Of a DNA stretch of 14,303 bases, positions 6,273-12,907 are shown one piece after another. The translations under genes and the position numbers were made by a program. The notes beneath the pieces were generated by a model. It was not told where the DNA came from and did not search any database. It saw only the letters and a list, made by a program, of their open reading frames with translations. The stretch comes from DASZHA01 sp035938265 (GTDB taxonomy: Bacteria > Chloroflexota > Dormibacteria > DASZGP01), in NCBI GenBank assembly GCA_035938265.1, contig DASZHA010000053.1, forward strand, positions 1 to 14,303, written 5' to 3'. The stretch's first letter is position 1; each line of letters begins with the position of its first letter.

Positions 6273-6395
6273 GTTTTTCTGTCTCCTACCGTGATTGAAA
6301 CCGGAGTCCAGTCTGCAAGGCGCGTCTGAGAAAGTCCTGATAGCCGTCTTCGAATCCTCTAACCCATGCTGAGCTGGACGGGTAACACTTAGGCG
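6273..6395. other. Divergent intergenic region
   Basis: This is 123 bases between the secreted repeat protein (leftward) and rarA (rightward). It contains the TAGGAG Shine-Dalgarno of the leftward gene. I see no convincing -35/-10 pair for either gene. TAACAC seven bases before the rarA ATG is at best a poor -10. Confidence 0.5.
6283..6288 (-). promoter_or_regulatory. Ribosome binding site supporting a TTG start
   Basis: The minus strand reads TAGGAG, 10 bases before TTG 6272. It is the main evidence that the small secreted protein starts at this rare codon. Confidence 0.6.
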
Positions 6396-7745
6396 ATGAC
6401 CGAGGAGCTCTTCCCCGAGATCGCCGGCGAGGCTGGCGATCCCGCCCCACCGGAGCTCGATGCCTCCGCGCCGCTGGCCGCCCGACTCCGCCCCCGCCGG
6501 CTCGACGACTTCGTCGGCCAGGCCCACATCGTTGGCCCCGGGAGCCCGCTGCGAGCGCTGATCGAGGCCGACCGGCTCAGCTCCGTGATCCTCTGGGGAC
6601 CGCCGGGCACGGGCAAGACCTCGCTGGCGACCATCGTGGCCGCCGCCACCCGCGCCCACTACATCGAGATCACCGCGGTCAGCGCGGGCGTTGCCGACGT
6701 GCGCAAGGCGATCGAGACCGGCCGCCAGATGCTCAAGGCCGGCCGCCGCACCATCCTTTTCATCGACGAGATCCATCGCTTCAACAAATCGCAGCAGGAC
6801 GCCCTCCTCAAGGCGGTCGAGAGCGGCTGGGTGGTGTTGATCGGGGCCACCACCGAGAACCCGTTCTTCGAGGTCAACGGGCCCCTCCTCTCCCGCAGCC
6901 TCATGTTCCGGCTCCAGCCCCTCTCGCCCGAACAGGTCCGGACCATCGTCGACCGTGCCCTCGAGGATGCCGACCGCGGCGTCGGCGGCGCCGGCGTGGT
7001 GTTCGAGCCGGCGGCGCTCGATCGAATCGTCGACCTCGCCGGCGGCGATGCCCGCTTCGCCCTCAACGCCGTCGAGGTCTGCGTTGCCGCGGCGCAGGCG
7101 GCCAAAGCAAATACGGTCGCGTCCGCCGACGTCGATGCCGCGCTGCAGCGGCGCGTCCTCCGCTACGACAAGTCCGGCGACATGCACTACGACGTCATCT
7201 CGGCGTTCATCAAGAGCATGCGTGGCACCGACCCGGACGCTGCCGTCTTCTGGTTGGCGCAGATGCTGGAGGGGGGAGAGGACCCGGAATTCATCGCGCG
7301 GCGAATGGTGATCTTCGCCTCCGAGGACGTGGGCAACGCCGACCCCATGGCCCTGGTGGTGGCGGTGGCGGCGTTCGACGCGCTGCGCGTCGTTGGCCTC
7401 CCCGAGGCCGCGCTCAACCTGTCGCAGGCGGCCACCTACCTGGCCTCGGCGCCGAAGTCGGACGCCTCGATGGTGGCGCTGAGCCGAGCCCGCGCCGACC
7501 TTGGCGACAGCGGTCCGCAGACGCCGCCGCCGCACCTCCGCGACGCCAGCTACCCCAGCTCCAAACGGCTGGGCCACGGCAAGGGCTACCTCTACCCGCA
7601 CGACTACCCCGACGCCCGGGTGGACCAGGACTACCTGCCACAGCGGCTACCGGGGCAGCCCTACTACACGCCCACCGACCGCGGGGCAGAGGCGGAGATC
7701 AAGAAGCGCCTGTTGCGCCGCCCCAAGAATGGGAAAGGCGGTTAA
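6396..7745 (+). CDS. rarA: Replication-associated recombination protein A (RarA/MgsA, AAA+ ATPase)
   Basis: RarA is the bacterial homologue of WRNIP1/Mgs1. It acts at stalled replication forks and DNA ends together with SSB and the clamp-loader machinery. The 449-residue product has the usual length and layout. An N-terminal LAARLRPRRLDDFVGQ box (27-42) is followed by Walker A GPPGTGKTS (68-76) and Walker B LFIDEIHRFNK (121-131). Sensor 1 is GATTENP (150-156) and the SRS arginine-finger region is at 166-168. The C-terminal tetramerisation and MgsA domain follows, containing YDKSGDMHYDVISAFIKSMRG and SEDVGNADP, both highly conserved. ATG 6396 gives a normal N-terminus. It is a stand-alone gene, with the next gene starting 37 bases downstream. 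Confidence 0.97.
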   Translation: MTEELFPEIAGEAGDPAPPELDASAPLAARLRPRRLDDFVGQAHIVGPGSPLRALIEADRLSSVILWGPPGTGKTSLATIVAAATRAHYIEITAVSAGVADVRKAIETGRQMLKAGRRTILFIDEIHRFNKSQQDALLKAVESGWVVLIGATTENPFFEVNGPLLSRSLMFRLQPLSPEQVRTIVDRALEDADRGVGGAGVVFEPAALDRIVDLAGGDARFALNAVEVCVAAAQAAKANTVASADVDAALQRRVLRYDKSGDMHYDVISAFIKSMRGTDPDAAVFWLAQMLEGGEDPEFIARRMVIFASEDVGNADPMALVVAVAAFDALRVVGLPEAALNLSQAATYLASAPKSDASMVALSRARADLGDSGPQTPPPHLRDASYPSSKRLGHGKGYLYPHDYPDARVDQDYLPQRLPGQPYYTPTDRGAEAEIKKRLLRRPKNGKGG

Positions 7746-7769
7746 TGTTCTGCTCCGCCGGCGGGATGG

Positions 7770-7775
7770 TATCGT
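7770..7775 (+). promoter_or_regulatory. Leaderless-type -10 box of the IPT protein gene
   Basis: TATCGT is followed by exactly seven bases and ATG 7783, so transcription would begin at or next to the A of the start codon. No Shine-Dalgarno is seen. No good -35 is visible. Confidence 0.5.
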
Positions 7776-7782
7776 GGCGCCG

Positions 7783-8733
7783 ATGAATCGAGGGCTTCGC
7801 GGATTGGCCGGCCTGGGTATCGCCGTGGTGGCGATGCTGGCAATGGCCAGCGCCGCCTCTGCGGCGAACATCAGCATCGGTCAGACCGCTCCCGCAGGCA
7901 CCAGTGGAAACGGCTGCAGTGGCTGCACACTGTTCCAGGGGACGACCGGCAGCGCCTCGCCCTCCTACGTCACGCCAGTCAATGGGGTGATCACGTCGTG
8001 GAGCGTCCAGGCCCAGAGCGGCGGGTGCAACAGCGGCTGCACCGCTCGCCTCAGGGTCTTCCGCTCCCTGCCCGGCAACACCTTCGAAATGGTGGCCGAG
8101 ACGACAGACCAGAACATCGACGCGGGGCTGAAGACCTTCCCGGCCTCGATCGCCGTGCTTGCCGGCGACCGGATCGGGATCGAGGGCTCCAACGGCGTCC
8201 GGTTCTACTCGGGCCAGACCGGCGACGTGGTCGACTTCATGGTCGGGGACCCCGCCCTGAACACGCCTTTCGGCGCCTGCGGGAGCTCGCCCTGCTACTT
8301 CACCTCCGAGGGCAACTCCCTGGTGAACGTGTCGGCTGTGGTGCAGACCAGCCTGGCCGTGGCCTCCGTCAGCGCCAGCTGTGGAGCTGCGGCGGGCGGC
8401 GGCAGCGTGACCATATCCGGCGCCGGCTTCACCGGCGCGACCGCGGTCAAGTTCAACGGCGTGAACGCCCAGAGCTTCACGGTCGTCTCCGACACCCAGA
8501 TAGTGGCAAAGGCCCCGGCGGGTACGGCCGGCCAGGCGGTCGATATAACGGTCACCGCGCCGGGCGGGACCAGCCAGGCAACGCTGGCCGACCGCTGTAC
8601 ATATGACGTGCTGGGGCTGCCCAAGGCGGGCCTTCCGCCGGCTTCTGAGCCCGCTTGGCGGATTGGCCTTGCCGCCGCGGCGGCCGCCATCGGCATGGCG
8701 GGGGCCGCGATCACCCTGCGCCGCCCTCGCTGA
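7783..8733 (+). CDS. Secreted Cys-rich protein with IPT/TIG domain and LPKAG sorting tail
   Basis: This is an exported protein of 316 residues. The signal peptide is residues 1-27, with a cut at ASA-A. Residues 28-188 form an uncharacterised beta-rich domain with CSGC (45-48), CNSGC (82-86) and CGSSPC (166-171), probably disulfide-bonded outside the cell. The patterns NGVITSWSVQ and VLAGDRIGI occur in secreted proteins of environmental bacteria whose function I do not know. Residues about 192-274 form an IPT/TIG immunoglobulin-like domain (GGGSVTISGAGFTGATAVKFNG, ending in ITVTAPGGTS), with Cys200 and Cys272 able to bridge its ends. The C-terminus has LPKAG (279-283), a hydrophobic helix and RRPR, which is sortase-like. 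It is probably a surface-displayed adhesion or binding protein, by inference. Confidence 0.82.
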   Translation: MNRGLRGLAGLGIAVVAMLAMASAASAANISIGQTAPAGTSGNGCSGCTLFQGTTGSASPSYVTPVNGVITSWSVQAQSGGCNSGCTARLRVFRSLPGNTFEMVAETTDQNIDAGLKTFPASIAVLAGDRIGIEGSNGVRFYSGQTGDVVDFMVGDPALNTPFGACGSSPCYFTSEGNSLVNVSAVVQTSLAVASVSASCGAAAGGGSVTISGAGFTGATAVKFNGVNAQSFTVVSDTQIVAKAPAGTAGQAVDITVTAPGGTSQATLADRCTYDVLGLPKAGLPPASEPAWRIGLAAAAAAIGMAGAAITLRRPR

Positions 8734-8764
8734 CCAGCCGCCGCCCCTGAGCCGCTGAGGTCTC

Positions 8765-8788
8765 GGCGCCGGCCGAAAAAACGGCGCC
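8765..8788 (+). terminator. Hairpin after the IPT protein gene
   Basis: GGCGCCG (8765-8771) and CGGCGCC (8782-8788) form a perfect 7-bp stem around GCCGAAAAAA. It lies 31 bases beyond the stop and before the next gene's promoter-like box. There is no T-run after it. A terminator is likely but unproven. Confidence 0.4.
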
Positions 8789-8807
8789 ACGAACCCCAGA
8801 CTCGGGC

Positions 8808-8813
8808 TACCAT
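8808..8813 (+). promoter_or_regulatory. Leaderless-type -10 box of the DinB-like gene
   Basis: TACCAT is followed by exactly seven bases and ATG 8821. The same hexamer serves as -10 in the propeller promoter. This also argues for ATG 8821 over the in-frame ATG at 8812, which overlaps the box. Confidence 0.5.
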
Positions 8814-8820
8814 GCGCCCC

Positions 8821-9357
8821 ATGACGACGCGGGCGCAGGCGATCGAGGAGCTCGAGGCCGGCCAGCTGGCCCTCGATACGCTGATGCTGCAGCTCAGCTA
8901 CGAGCAGATGGTGGTTGCCAGCAGCATTGGCGGTGGAGAGTGGTCGGCCAAGGACCTGTTGGCCCACATCGCAGGCTGGGAGGAGACCGCCCTCGCCAGC
9001 CTGGAGGAATGGCGGGCGCGCCGGCGGCCCTGGATCGAGGACATCTTCGCCCGCGCCCCCGAGGGCGTCGACGAGCTCAACGCCGAGAACGACCGCCATG
9101 GCGCCACCCAGTCAATGGACGAGACCCGGCTGCGCGCCGACGGCGCCCACCGCCGGCTGCTGGCCGAGATCACCGCGATGTCAGATGAGGAGTGGAACGC
9201 GCACGCCTGGTACCCGACGGAGCGGCGCCGGACCCTGGAGCGACTCCTGGGGTCGGTCCTCGGCGGTCACCAGCGACCCTTCGGCCACGTCTTCGACCAC
9301 CTGCCCGACCTCCGCGCTTACGTCACCTCCACCACGGCTACGCCACCGCGCGGCTGA
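8821..9357 (+). CDS. DinB superfamily protein (DinB/ClbS-like)
   Basis: This is a four-helix-bundle protein of 178 residues. GEWSAKDLLAHIAGWEE (39-55) is the hallmark of the DinB/ClbS/mycothiol-dependent-transferase superfamily. His49 and two late histidines (His150 in GGHQRPFGH, His156) can form the usual metal triad. Members include thiol S-transferases and genotoxin-resistance hydrolases; the subfamily is not clear here. It is cytoplasmic, with no signal peptide. ATG 8821 is chosen because a -10-like TACCAT ends exactly seven bases before it. Its last 20 bases overlap the 3' end of the convergent ABC permease gene. If this organism makes mycothiol, as the LmbE/Mca-like gene hints, a thiol-dependent role is possible, but that is speculative. 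Confidence 0.82.
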   Translation: MTTRAQAIEELEAGQLALDTLMLQLSYEQMVVASSIGGGEWSAKDLLAHIAGWEETALASLEEWRARRRPWIEDIFARAPEGVDELNAENDRHGATQSMDETRLRADGAHRRLLAEITAMSDEEWNAHAWYPTERRRTLERLLGSVLGGHQRPFGHVFDHLPDLRAYVTSTTATPPRG

Positions 9358-10099
9358 ATGACCTCGCCGCCATCGCCACGAAGACGATGGCCAGGACACC
9401 CATGATCACCAGCGCCTTGACGATGCTTGGATCGGACATCTGCTCGAGGAAGGCCGCCCGCGCCGCGGTCACGGCGTATGAGAGGGGATTGGCTTCGCCG
9501 ATCCGCTGCAGCCACCCGGGTGCCAGCGACAGTGGCAGCAGGACGCCCGAGAGCAGCAGGATCGGCAGCGACGCCGTGAAGATCAGCGGCGCGTAGGAGT
9601 CCTCGCTGCGCAGCCAGAGCGCCAGGGTGTATGCGATCGACGAGATCGCCAGCCCGATCAGAGCCACAAGGCCGAGTGCAATCACAAGTCCCAGCGGGTG
9701 CAGGTCGAGCCCGAACGGGATCGCCAGCAAGGTCAGGATCAGCCCCTGGATCACGAGCGTCATGACATCCCGGAGGCCGCGGCCCAGCAGGAGGGCAAGC
9801 CGGCTCACGGGCGTCACCCGCATCCGCTCGATGACCCCGTTGCGAAGCTCAGCGATCAGGCTGAAGCCGACGCCGGCGGCGCCGAACAGCCCCAGCTGGA
9901 TCAGCAGGCCCGGGACGAACACGTTGTAGGCCCCACCCGGTGGGAAGCCGGGCATGGCCGCGATCGACTTCAGCAACGGCGCGAACAGCATGAGGTACAG
10001 CAGCGGCTGGACCACGCCGATGACGATCCAGGCGGGGTTCCCCACCAGGATCTGCACGTAGCGGACGTAAACAATCCAGGTATCTCTAAGCAGCTTCAT
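9338..10099 (-). CDS. ABC-2 type permease, DrrB-like
   Basis: This is the membrane subunit of a drug/lipid-type exporter, 253 residues long with about six hydrophobic segments. The first segment, NPAWIVIGVVQPLLYLMLF (near 21-39), together with RNGVIERMRVTPVSR (86-100) is typical of the DrrB group of ABC-2 permeases. LSGVLLPLSLAPGWLQRIGEANPLSY (near 184-209) contains the conserved extracytoplasmic P-x-x-Y region. A clear AAGGAG precedes ATG 10099 by seven bases. It is the third gene of the PadR-ATPase-permease operon, 28 bases after the ATPase stop. Its last 20 coding bases overlap the end of the opposite-strand DinB-like gene. Confidence 0.92.
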   Translation of the reverse strand: MKLLRDTWIVYVRYVQILVGNPAWIVIGVVQPLLYLMLFAPLLKSIAAMPGFPPGGAYNVFVPGLLIQLGLFGAAGVGFSLIAELRNGVIERMRVTPVSRLALLLGRGLRDVMTLVIQGLILTLLAIPFGLDLHPLGLVIALGLVALIGLAISSIAYTLALWLRSEDSYAPLIFTASLPILLLSGVLLPLSLAPGWLQRIGEANPLSYAVTAARAAFLEQMSDPSIVKALVIMGVLAIVFVAMAARSFSRAVA

Positions 10100-10127
10100 C
10101 GCATCACTCCTTCAACAACCGCGACGC

Positions 10128-11117
10128 TCATGCGGCGGCCTCTTCTTCGCGCAGGCCGCGGCCTGTCTGTCGCAGGAACACGTCATCCAGGCTGGGTCGC
10201 GCCAGCGAGATCGTCTGCAGCACCAGCCCGCCACCGTCCAGGATCCGCAGGATCTGGGGCATGGCCTGCTCGCCGCTCTCAACGTAGAGGCGGATGACGT
10301 CGTCCTCGATGCTGGCCTCGCGAACAAAGGCCTGGTGCTCGAGGGCCTTGAGCGCGGCCTGCTGGTCATCGCCGGCCACGCCCACGGTGACGACATCGCC
10401 CGCGACCTGGCGCTTGAGCTCCTCAGGGGTGCCCTCGGCCACGATCTTGCCGTGGTCGATTATCGCCAGGCGGTCGCAGAGGGCGTCCGCCTCCTCCAGG
10501 TAGTGGGTGGTCAGGAACACGGTGGTGCCGCGCTGGCGCAGCTTCTCGATCTCCACCCACAGGTGGGCCCGGCTCTGGGGATCGAGCCCGGTTGTAGGCT
10601 CGTCGAGGAACAGCACCCGGGGCTCGTGGATCAGGCCGAGGGCGATGTGGAGCCGCTGGCGCTGGCCCCCGGAGTAGGTCTTGGTGGCCCGCTTGGAGGC
10701 CTCCTCCAGCTCCAGCATCTTGAACAGCGCTTCGGCGCGCTCAATCGACACCTGCTTGCTGAGGCCGTAGAGGCGGCCCTGCATGACCAGCTCGCGCCAG
10801 CCGTTGACCTCCGGGTCGCTGCCGCCGGCCTGGCCGACGTAGCCAATGCGCTCACGCACCTTGGCCTGCTCGGAGTTCAGGTTGGCGCCGGCGATGGTCG
10901 CCTCGCCGCCGGTCGGCGGCAGAAGCGTCGACAGCATCCGCAGCGTGGTGGTCTTGCCGGCGCCATTGGGCCCCAGGAAGCCGAAGATCTCGCCCTCGTA
11001 GACCTTGAGGTCCACCCCGGCGACCGCCTCCACCTCGCCACCGCGCGTCTTGAAGACCCGGCGCAGGTCCCTGGCCTCGATCACCGGGGTTCCGGTTCGG
11101 TCGATTGAGTTGCTCAT
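10128..11117 (-). CDS. ABC exporter ATP-binding subunit, DrrA-like
   Basis: This is an ATPase of 329 residues that partners the downstream permease. All motifs are intact: Walker A GPNGAGKTT (49-57), signature YSGGQ (148-152), Walker B VLFLDEPTTGLDP (168-180) and H-loop His205. A C-terminal extension of about 90 residues (from about 235), ending ARPSLDDVFLRQTGR, is the DUF4162-type tail of daunorubicin-resistance (DrrA) ATPases. The ATG at 11117 overlaps the PadR stop as ATGA, with GAGGAG upstream, so the genes are translationally coupled. Together with the PadR gene this looks like an inducible multidrug or antibiotic export system. The substrate is unknown. Confidence 0.95.
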   Translation of the reverse strand: MSNSIDRTGTPVIEARDLRRVFKTRGGEVEAVAGVDLKVYEGEIFGFLGPNGAGKTTTLRMLSTLLPPTGGEATIAGANLNSEQAKVRERIGYVGQAGGSDPEVNGWRELVMQGRLYGLSKQVSIERAEALFKMLELEEASKRATKTYSGGQRQRLHIALGLIHEPRVLFLDEPTTGLDPQSRAHLWVEIEKLRQRGTTVFLTTHYLEEADALCDRLAIIDHGKIVAEGTPEELKRQVAGDVVTVGVAGDDQQAALKALEHQAFVREASIEDDVIRLYVESGEQAMPQILRILDGGGLVLQTISLARPSLDDVFLRQTGRGLREEEAAA

Positions 11118-11758
11118 GCGGTTATCTCCTCTTTGTGCTGGCCGTGGTGAACGGCGCGCAGGTCGGCGGGCCAGTCACTGGGCTTGGTCGGCCATTTCAG
11201 GCTCCCGTCTTGGAGCCGGCTGATGATCTTGCGAGTGAACCGGGCCTCGGCCTGGCGCATGGTCTGTAGGTATTGCTCTTCGATGACGACGATCTCGGGC
11301 AGCCCCGTGGTAGAAATCGACTTGAGGATGCTGGCGCTGGCGGCGGCCTGGGAATCCAGCTGCCCAACCCGCAACTCGAGCATCCGGATCGCCTCCGCCC
11401 TGGGGAGGCCCAGGATAAATGCCAACGCCGCAGCGTAGGCCGGGTATTCCTTGACCGGGTTGCCGAGCAGGTCGCTGAGCCAGCTGTGGAGCTCCTCGCG
11501 GCCCTCCTCGGTGATGGCGTAAACGGTGCGCTCCGGCCGCCGCCCTTCGCGGCTGGTCTCCAGGCTCTCGATGAAGCCCAGCCGCTGCAGCCGCTCGACG
11601 GTGTCATAGAGCGAGGCGCCCTTGAGCTTGATGACGTTGCCGTGACCGCGCTCGGCCATCAGCGTCTTCATCTCGTAGGGGTGCATCGGCCGCTCATTGA
11701 GGAGCGACATCACCGCCAGGGCCAGGGAGGTTTTTGGTAGTTCCCGATTGGTCGACAT
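11114..11758 (-). CDS. PadR family transcriptional regulator
   Basis: This is a winged-helix repressor of 214 residues. The N-terminal domain (about 8-90) has the family features: LALAVMSLLNERPMHPYEMKTLM, then KGASLYDTVERLQRLGFIE for the recognition helix, and RTVYAITEEGREEL for the wing. The second half is the longer helical dimerisation domain of PadR subfamily 2 (Vir_act_alpha_C-like). It is first in the operon, with an ATGA overlap to the ATPase gene. The promoter carries a perfect 16-bp palindrome. PadR proteins next to ABC exporters (LmrR-type) usually repress the operon until a drug binds; the same is inferred here. Confidence 0.93.
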   Translation of the reverse strand: MSTNRELPKTSLALAVMSLLNERPMHPYEMKTLMAERGHGNVIKLKGASLYDTVERLQRLGFIESLETSREGRRPERTVYAITEEGREELHSWLSDLLGNPVKEYPAYAAALAFILGLPRAEAIRMLELRVGQLDSQAAASASILKSISTTGLPEIVVIEEQYLQTMRQAEARFTRKIISRLQDGSLKWPTKPSDWPADLRAVHHGQHKEEITA

Positions 11759-11762
11759 CGTT

Positions 11763-11778
11763 TAGTCGAAACCGACTA
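11763..11778. promoter_or_regulatory. PadR operator candidate TAGTCG-N4-CGACTA
   Basis: Perfect 6-base arms TAGTCG (11763-11768) and CGACTA (11773-11778) flank AAAC. The repeat overlaps the -10 box of the padR operon and lies five bases from its ATG. Binding by the PadR protein is inferred from position. Confidence 0.62.
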
Positions 11779-11783
11779 TATCA
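11775..11783 (-). promoter_or_regulatory. Extended -10 promoter of the padR-ABC operon
   Basis: The minus strand reads TGATATAGT: the TGn extension plus TATAGT, five of six matches to TATAAT. The start point would be about 9-10 bases before ATG 11758, so the leader is very short and has no Shine-Dalgarno. The -35 region is poor, as usual with extended -10 promoters. Confidence 0.6.
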
Positions 11784-11849
11784 CAGAGAAGCCACCGTCG
11801 GCAGGGCTGGACGGGTTAAATCTTGGGTTTGCCCGGCCCCCGGCTGGAG

Positions 11850-11855
11850 CACAAT
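11850..11855 (+). promoter_or_regulatory. Possible -10 box before the 87-residue ORF
   Basis: CACAAT (four of six matches to TATAAT) stands six bases before ATG 11862. GGAG at 11846-11849 is 12 bases away, too far for a good Shine-Dalgarno. A leaderless start is possible, but this is the weakest of the set. Confidence 0.25.
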
Positions 11856-11861
11856 TGGCAT

Positions 11862-12125
11862 ATGAAAGGCGACAGGATCGAGATCGTGGTCGACACCGGC
11901 GGCGCGGTCGAGAAGTACGAGATCGCGGCCACCCGGGCTGGACGTCGCGTCGAGGTATCGACCGGCCGAGGCCTGGTCGAGGTGAGCGAGGTGACCCGCA
12001 CCGGGCGCCCGGTTCGGACGGGGCGCTTCATGACCTCCCGGGTTGTGGCGCTGGTCGAGCACCCGGCGGGGGAGGGCGGCCCCGAGCCTGCCCTGACGCG
12101 GCCCGTGCTCAAGCACTCGGCCTAG
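11862..12125 (+). CDS. Hypothetical small protein (87 aa)
   Basis: I do not recognise this protein. Its 87 residues alternate charged and beta-branched residues (MKGDRIEIVVDTGG, YEIAATRAGRRVEVSTG, VALVEHP), suggesting a small beta-sheet domain. It has no signal peptide, membrane segment or cysteine, and is basic in the middle (TRTGRPVRTGRFMTSR). ATG 11862 is preferred over ATG 11823 because the extra 13 residues (GLPGPRLEHNWH) look non-coding and cover the promoter region. It is divergent from the padR operon and followed after 16 bases by the dienelactone-hydrolase-type gene, so the two are probably co-transcribed. Third-position G+C supports real coding. Confidence 0.65.
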   Translation: MKGDRIEIVVDTGGAVEKYEIAATRAGRRVEVSTGRGLVEVSEVTRTGRPVRTGRFMTSRVVALVEHPAGEGGPEPALTRPVLKHSA

Positions 12126-12141
12126 CCGGACGCCGGGGACC

Positions 12142-12894
12142 ATGTGCTACCCCGATGACGCGCGGCCGCCCGACCACGGTCGCGGCGGCCAGGTGGCGAG
12201 CTACCAGGACCTGGTCCTCACGGCCGCCGACGGCAATCGCTTCGCCGGCTACTCAGCGCGAGCCGCCGCCCCCGGTGGCGCCGGCGTGGTCGTCCTCCCC
12301 GACGTACGGGGGCTGCACAACTTCTACCGGTCGATGGCCTGCCGCCTGGCGGAGGCCGGCCTCGACGCCGTTGCCATCGACTACTTCGGCCGTACCGCGG
12401 GGATCGGCGTCCGCGACGACGACTTCGACTACGCGCCTCATCGCGAGGCGGCGACCCCGGAGGGCATCGCCGCCGACACCAGGGCCGCGATCGACCACCT
12501 GAGATCGCCGGAGGGGGGCTCGGTGCGGCACGTCTTCACGCTCGGCTTCTGCTTCGGCGGCTCCAACTCCTGGCGCCAGTCGGCGCAGCAGCCCGACCTC
12601 AGCGGCGCCATCGGCTTCTACGGGCGGCCGGAGCTGGTGCAGCCGTGGCTGAAAGAGATGAAGGCGCCGCTGCTCATGCTGGTGGCGGGCGCCGACTTCA
12701 CGCCCATCGAGGAGTTCCAGCGGTTCGACAAGGAGCTCACCCAAGCCGGTGTCGAGCACCGCATGGTGGTCTTCGAGGGGGCCCCACACTCGTTCTTCGA
12801 CCGCGGCTACACCCACTTCCAGGAGGAGTGCAAACGGGCCTGGGAGGAGGTCCTCGGCTTCATCGAGGCCCGCGTCGCGCTGGTTCCGACCTAG
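12142..12894 (+). CDS. Dienelactone hydrolase family protein
   Basis: This is an alpha/beta-hydrolase of 250 residues. The catalytic triad of the DLH family is visible: nucleophile Cys137 in GFCFGG, Asp185 in AGADFTP and His216 in APHSFFDR. VVLPDVRGLHNFYRSMACRLAEAG (50-73) is the conserved oxyanion-side region. The opening MCYPDDARPP is typical of a bacterial subgroup of this family. Classical members open dienelactone in chlorocatechol breakdown, but no catechol pathway genes are near, so the substrate is open. GGGG at 12135-12138 precedes ATG 12142 at close spacing. It probably shares a transcript with the 87-residue gene upstream and converges on the MFS gene 13 bases away. Confidence 0.92.
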   Translation: MCYPDDARPPDHGRGGQVASYQDLVLTAADGNRFAGYSARAAAPGGAGVVVLPDVRGLHNFYRSMACRLAEAGLDAVAIDYFGRTAGIGVRDDDFDYAPHREAATPEGIAADTRAAIDHLRSPEGGSVRHVFTLGFCFGGSNSWRQSAQQPDLSGAIGFYGRPELVQPWLKEMKAPLLMLVAGADFTPIEEFQRFDKELTQAGVEHRMVVFEGAPHSFFDRGYTHFQEECKRAWEEVLGFIEARVALVPT

Positions 12895-12907
12895 ATCGGC
12901 CCGGCGG

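Noticed and set aside
5877..7601. A single 574-codon open frame on the minus strand covering rarA.
   Set aside because: Only its last 131 codons (5877-6272) look like protein with a signal peptide and a ribosome site. The rest is antisense to the clearly real rarA and has the His/Asp/Arg/Gly-rich look of a shadow frame.
7699..9099. A 466-codon minus-strand frame opposite the IPT and DinB-like genes.
   Set aside because: No recognisable domain; it is the complement of two genes with clear signal peptide, IPT and DinB features.
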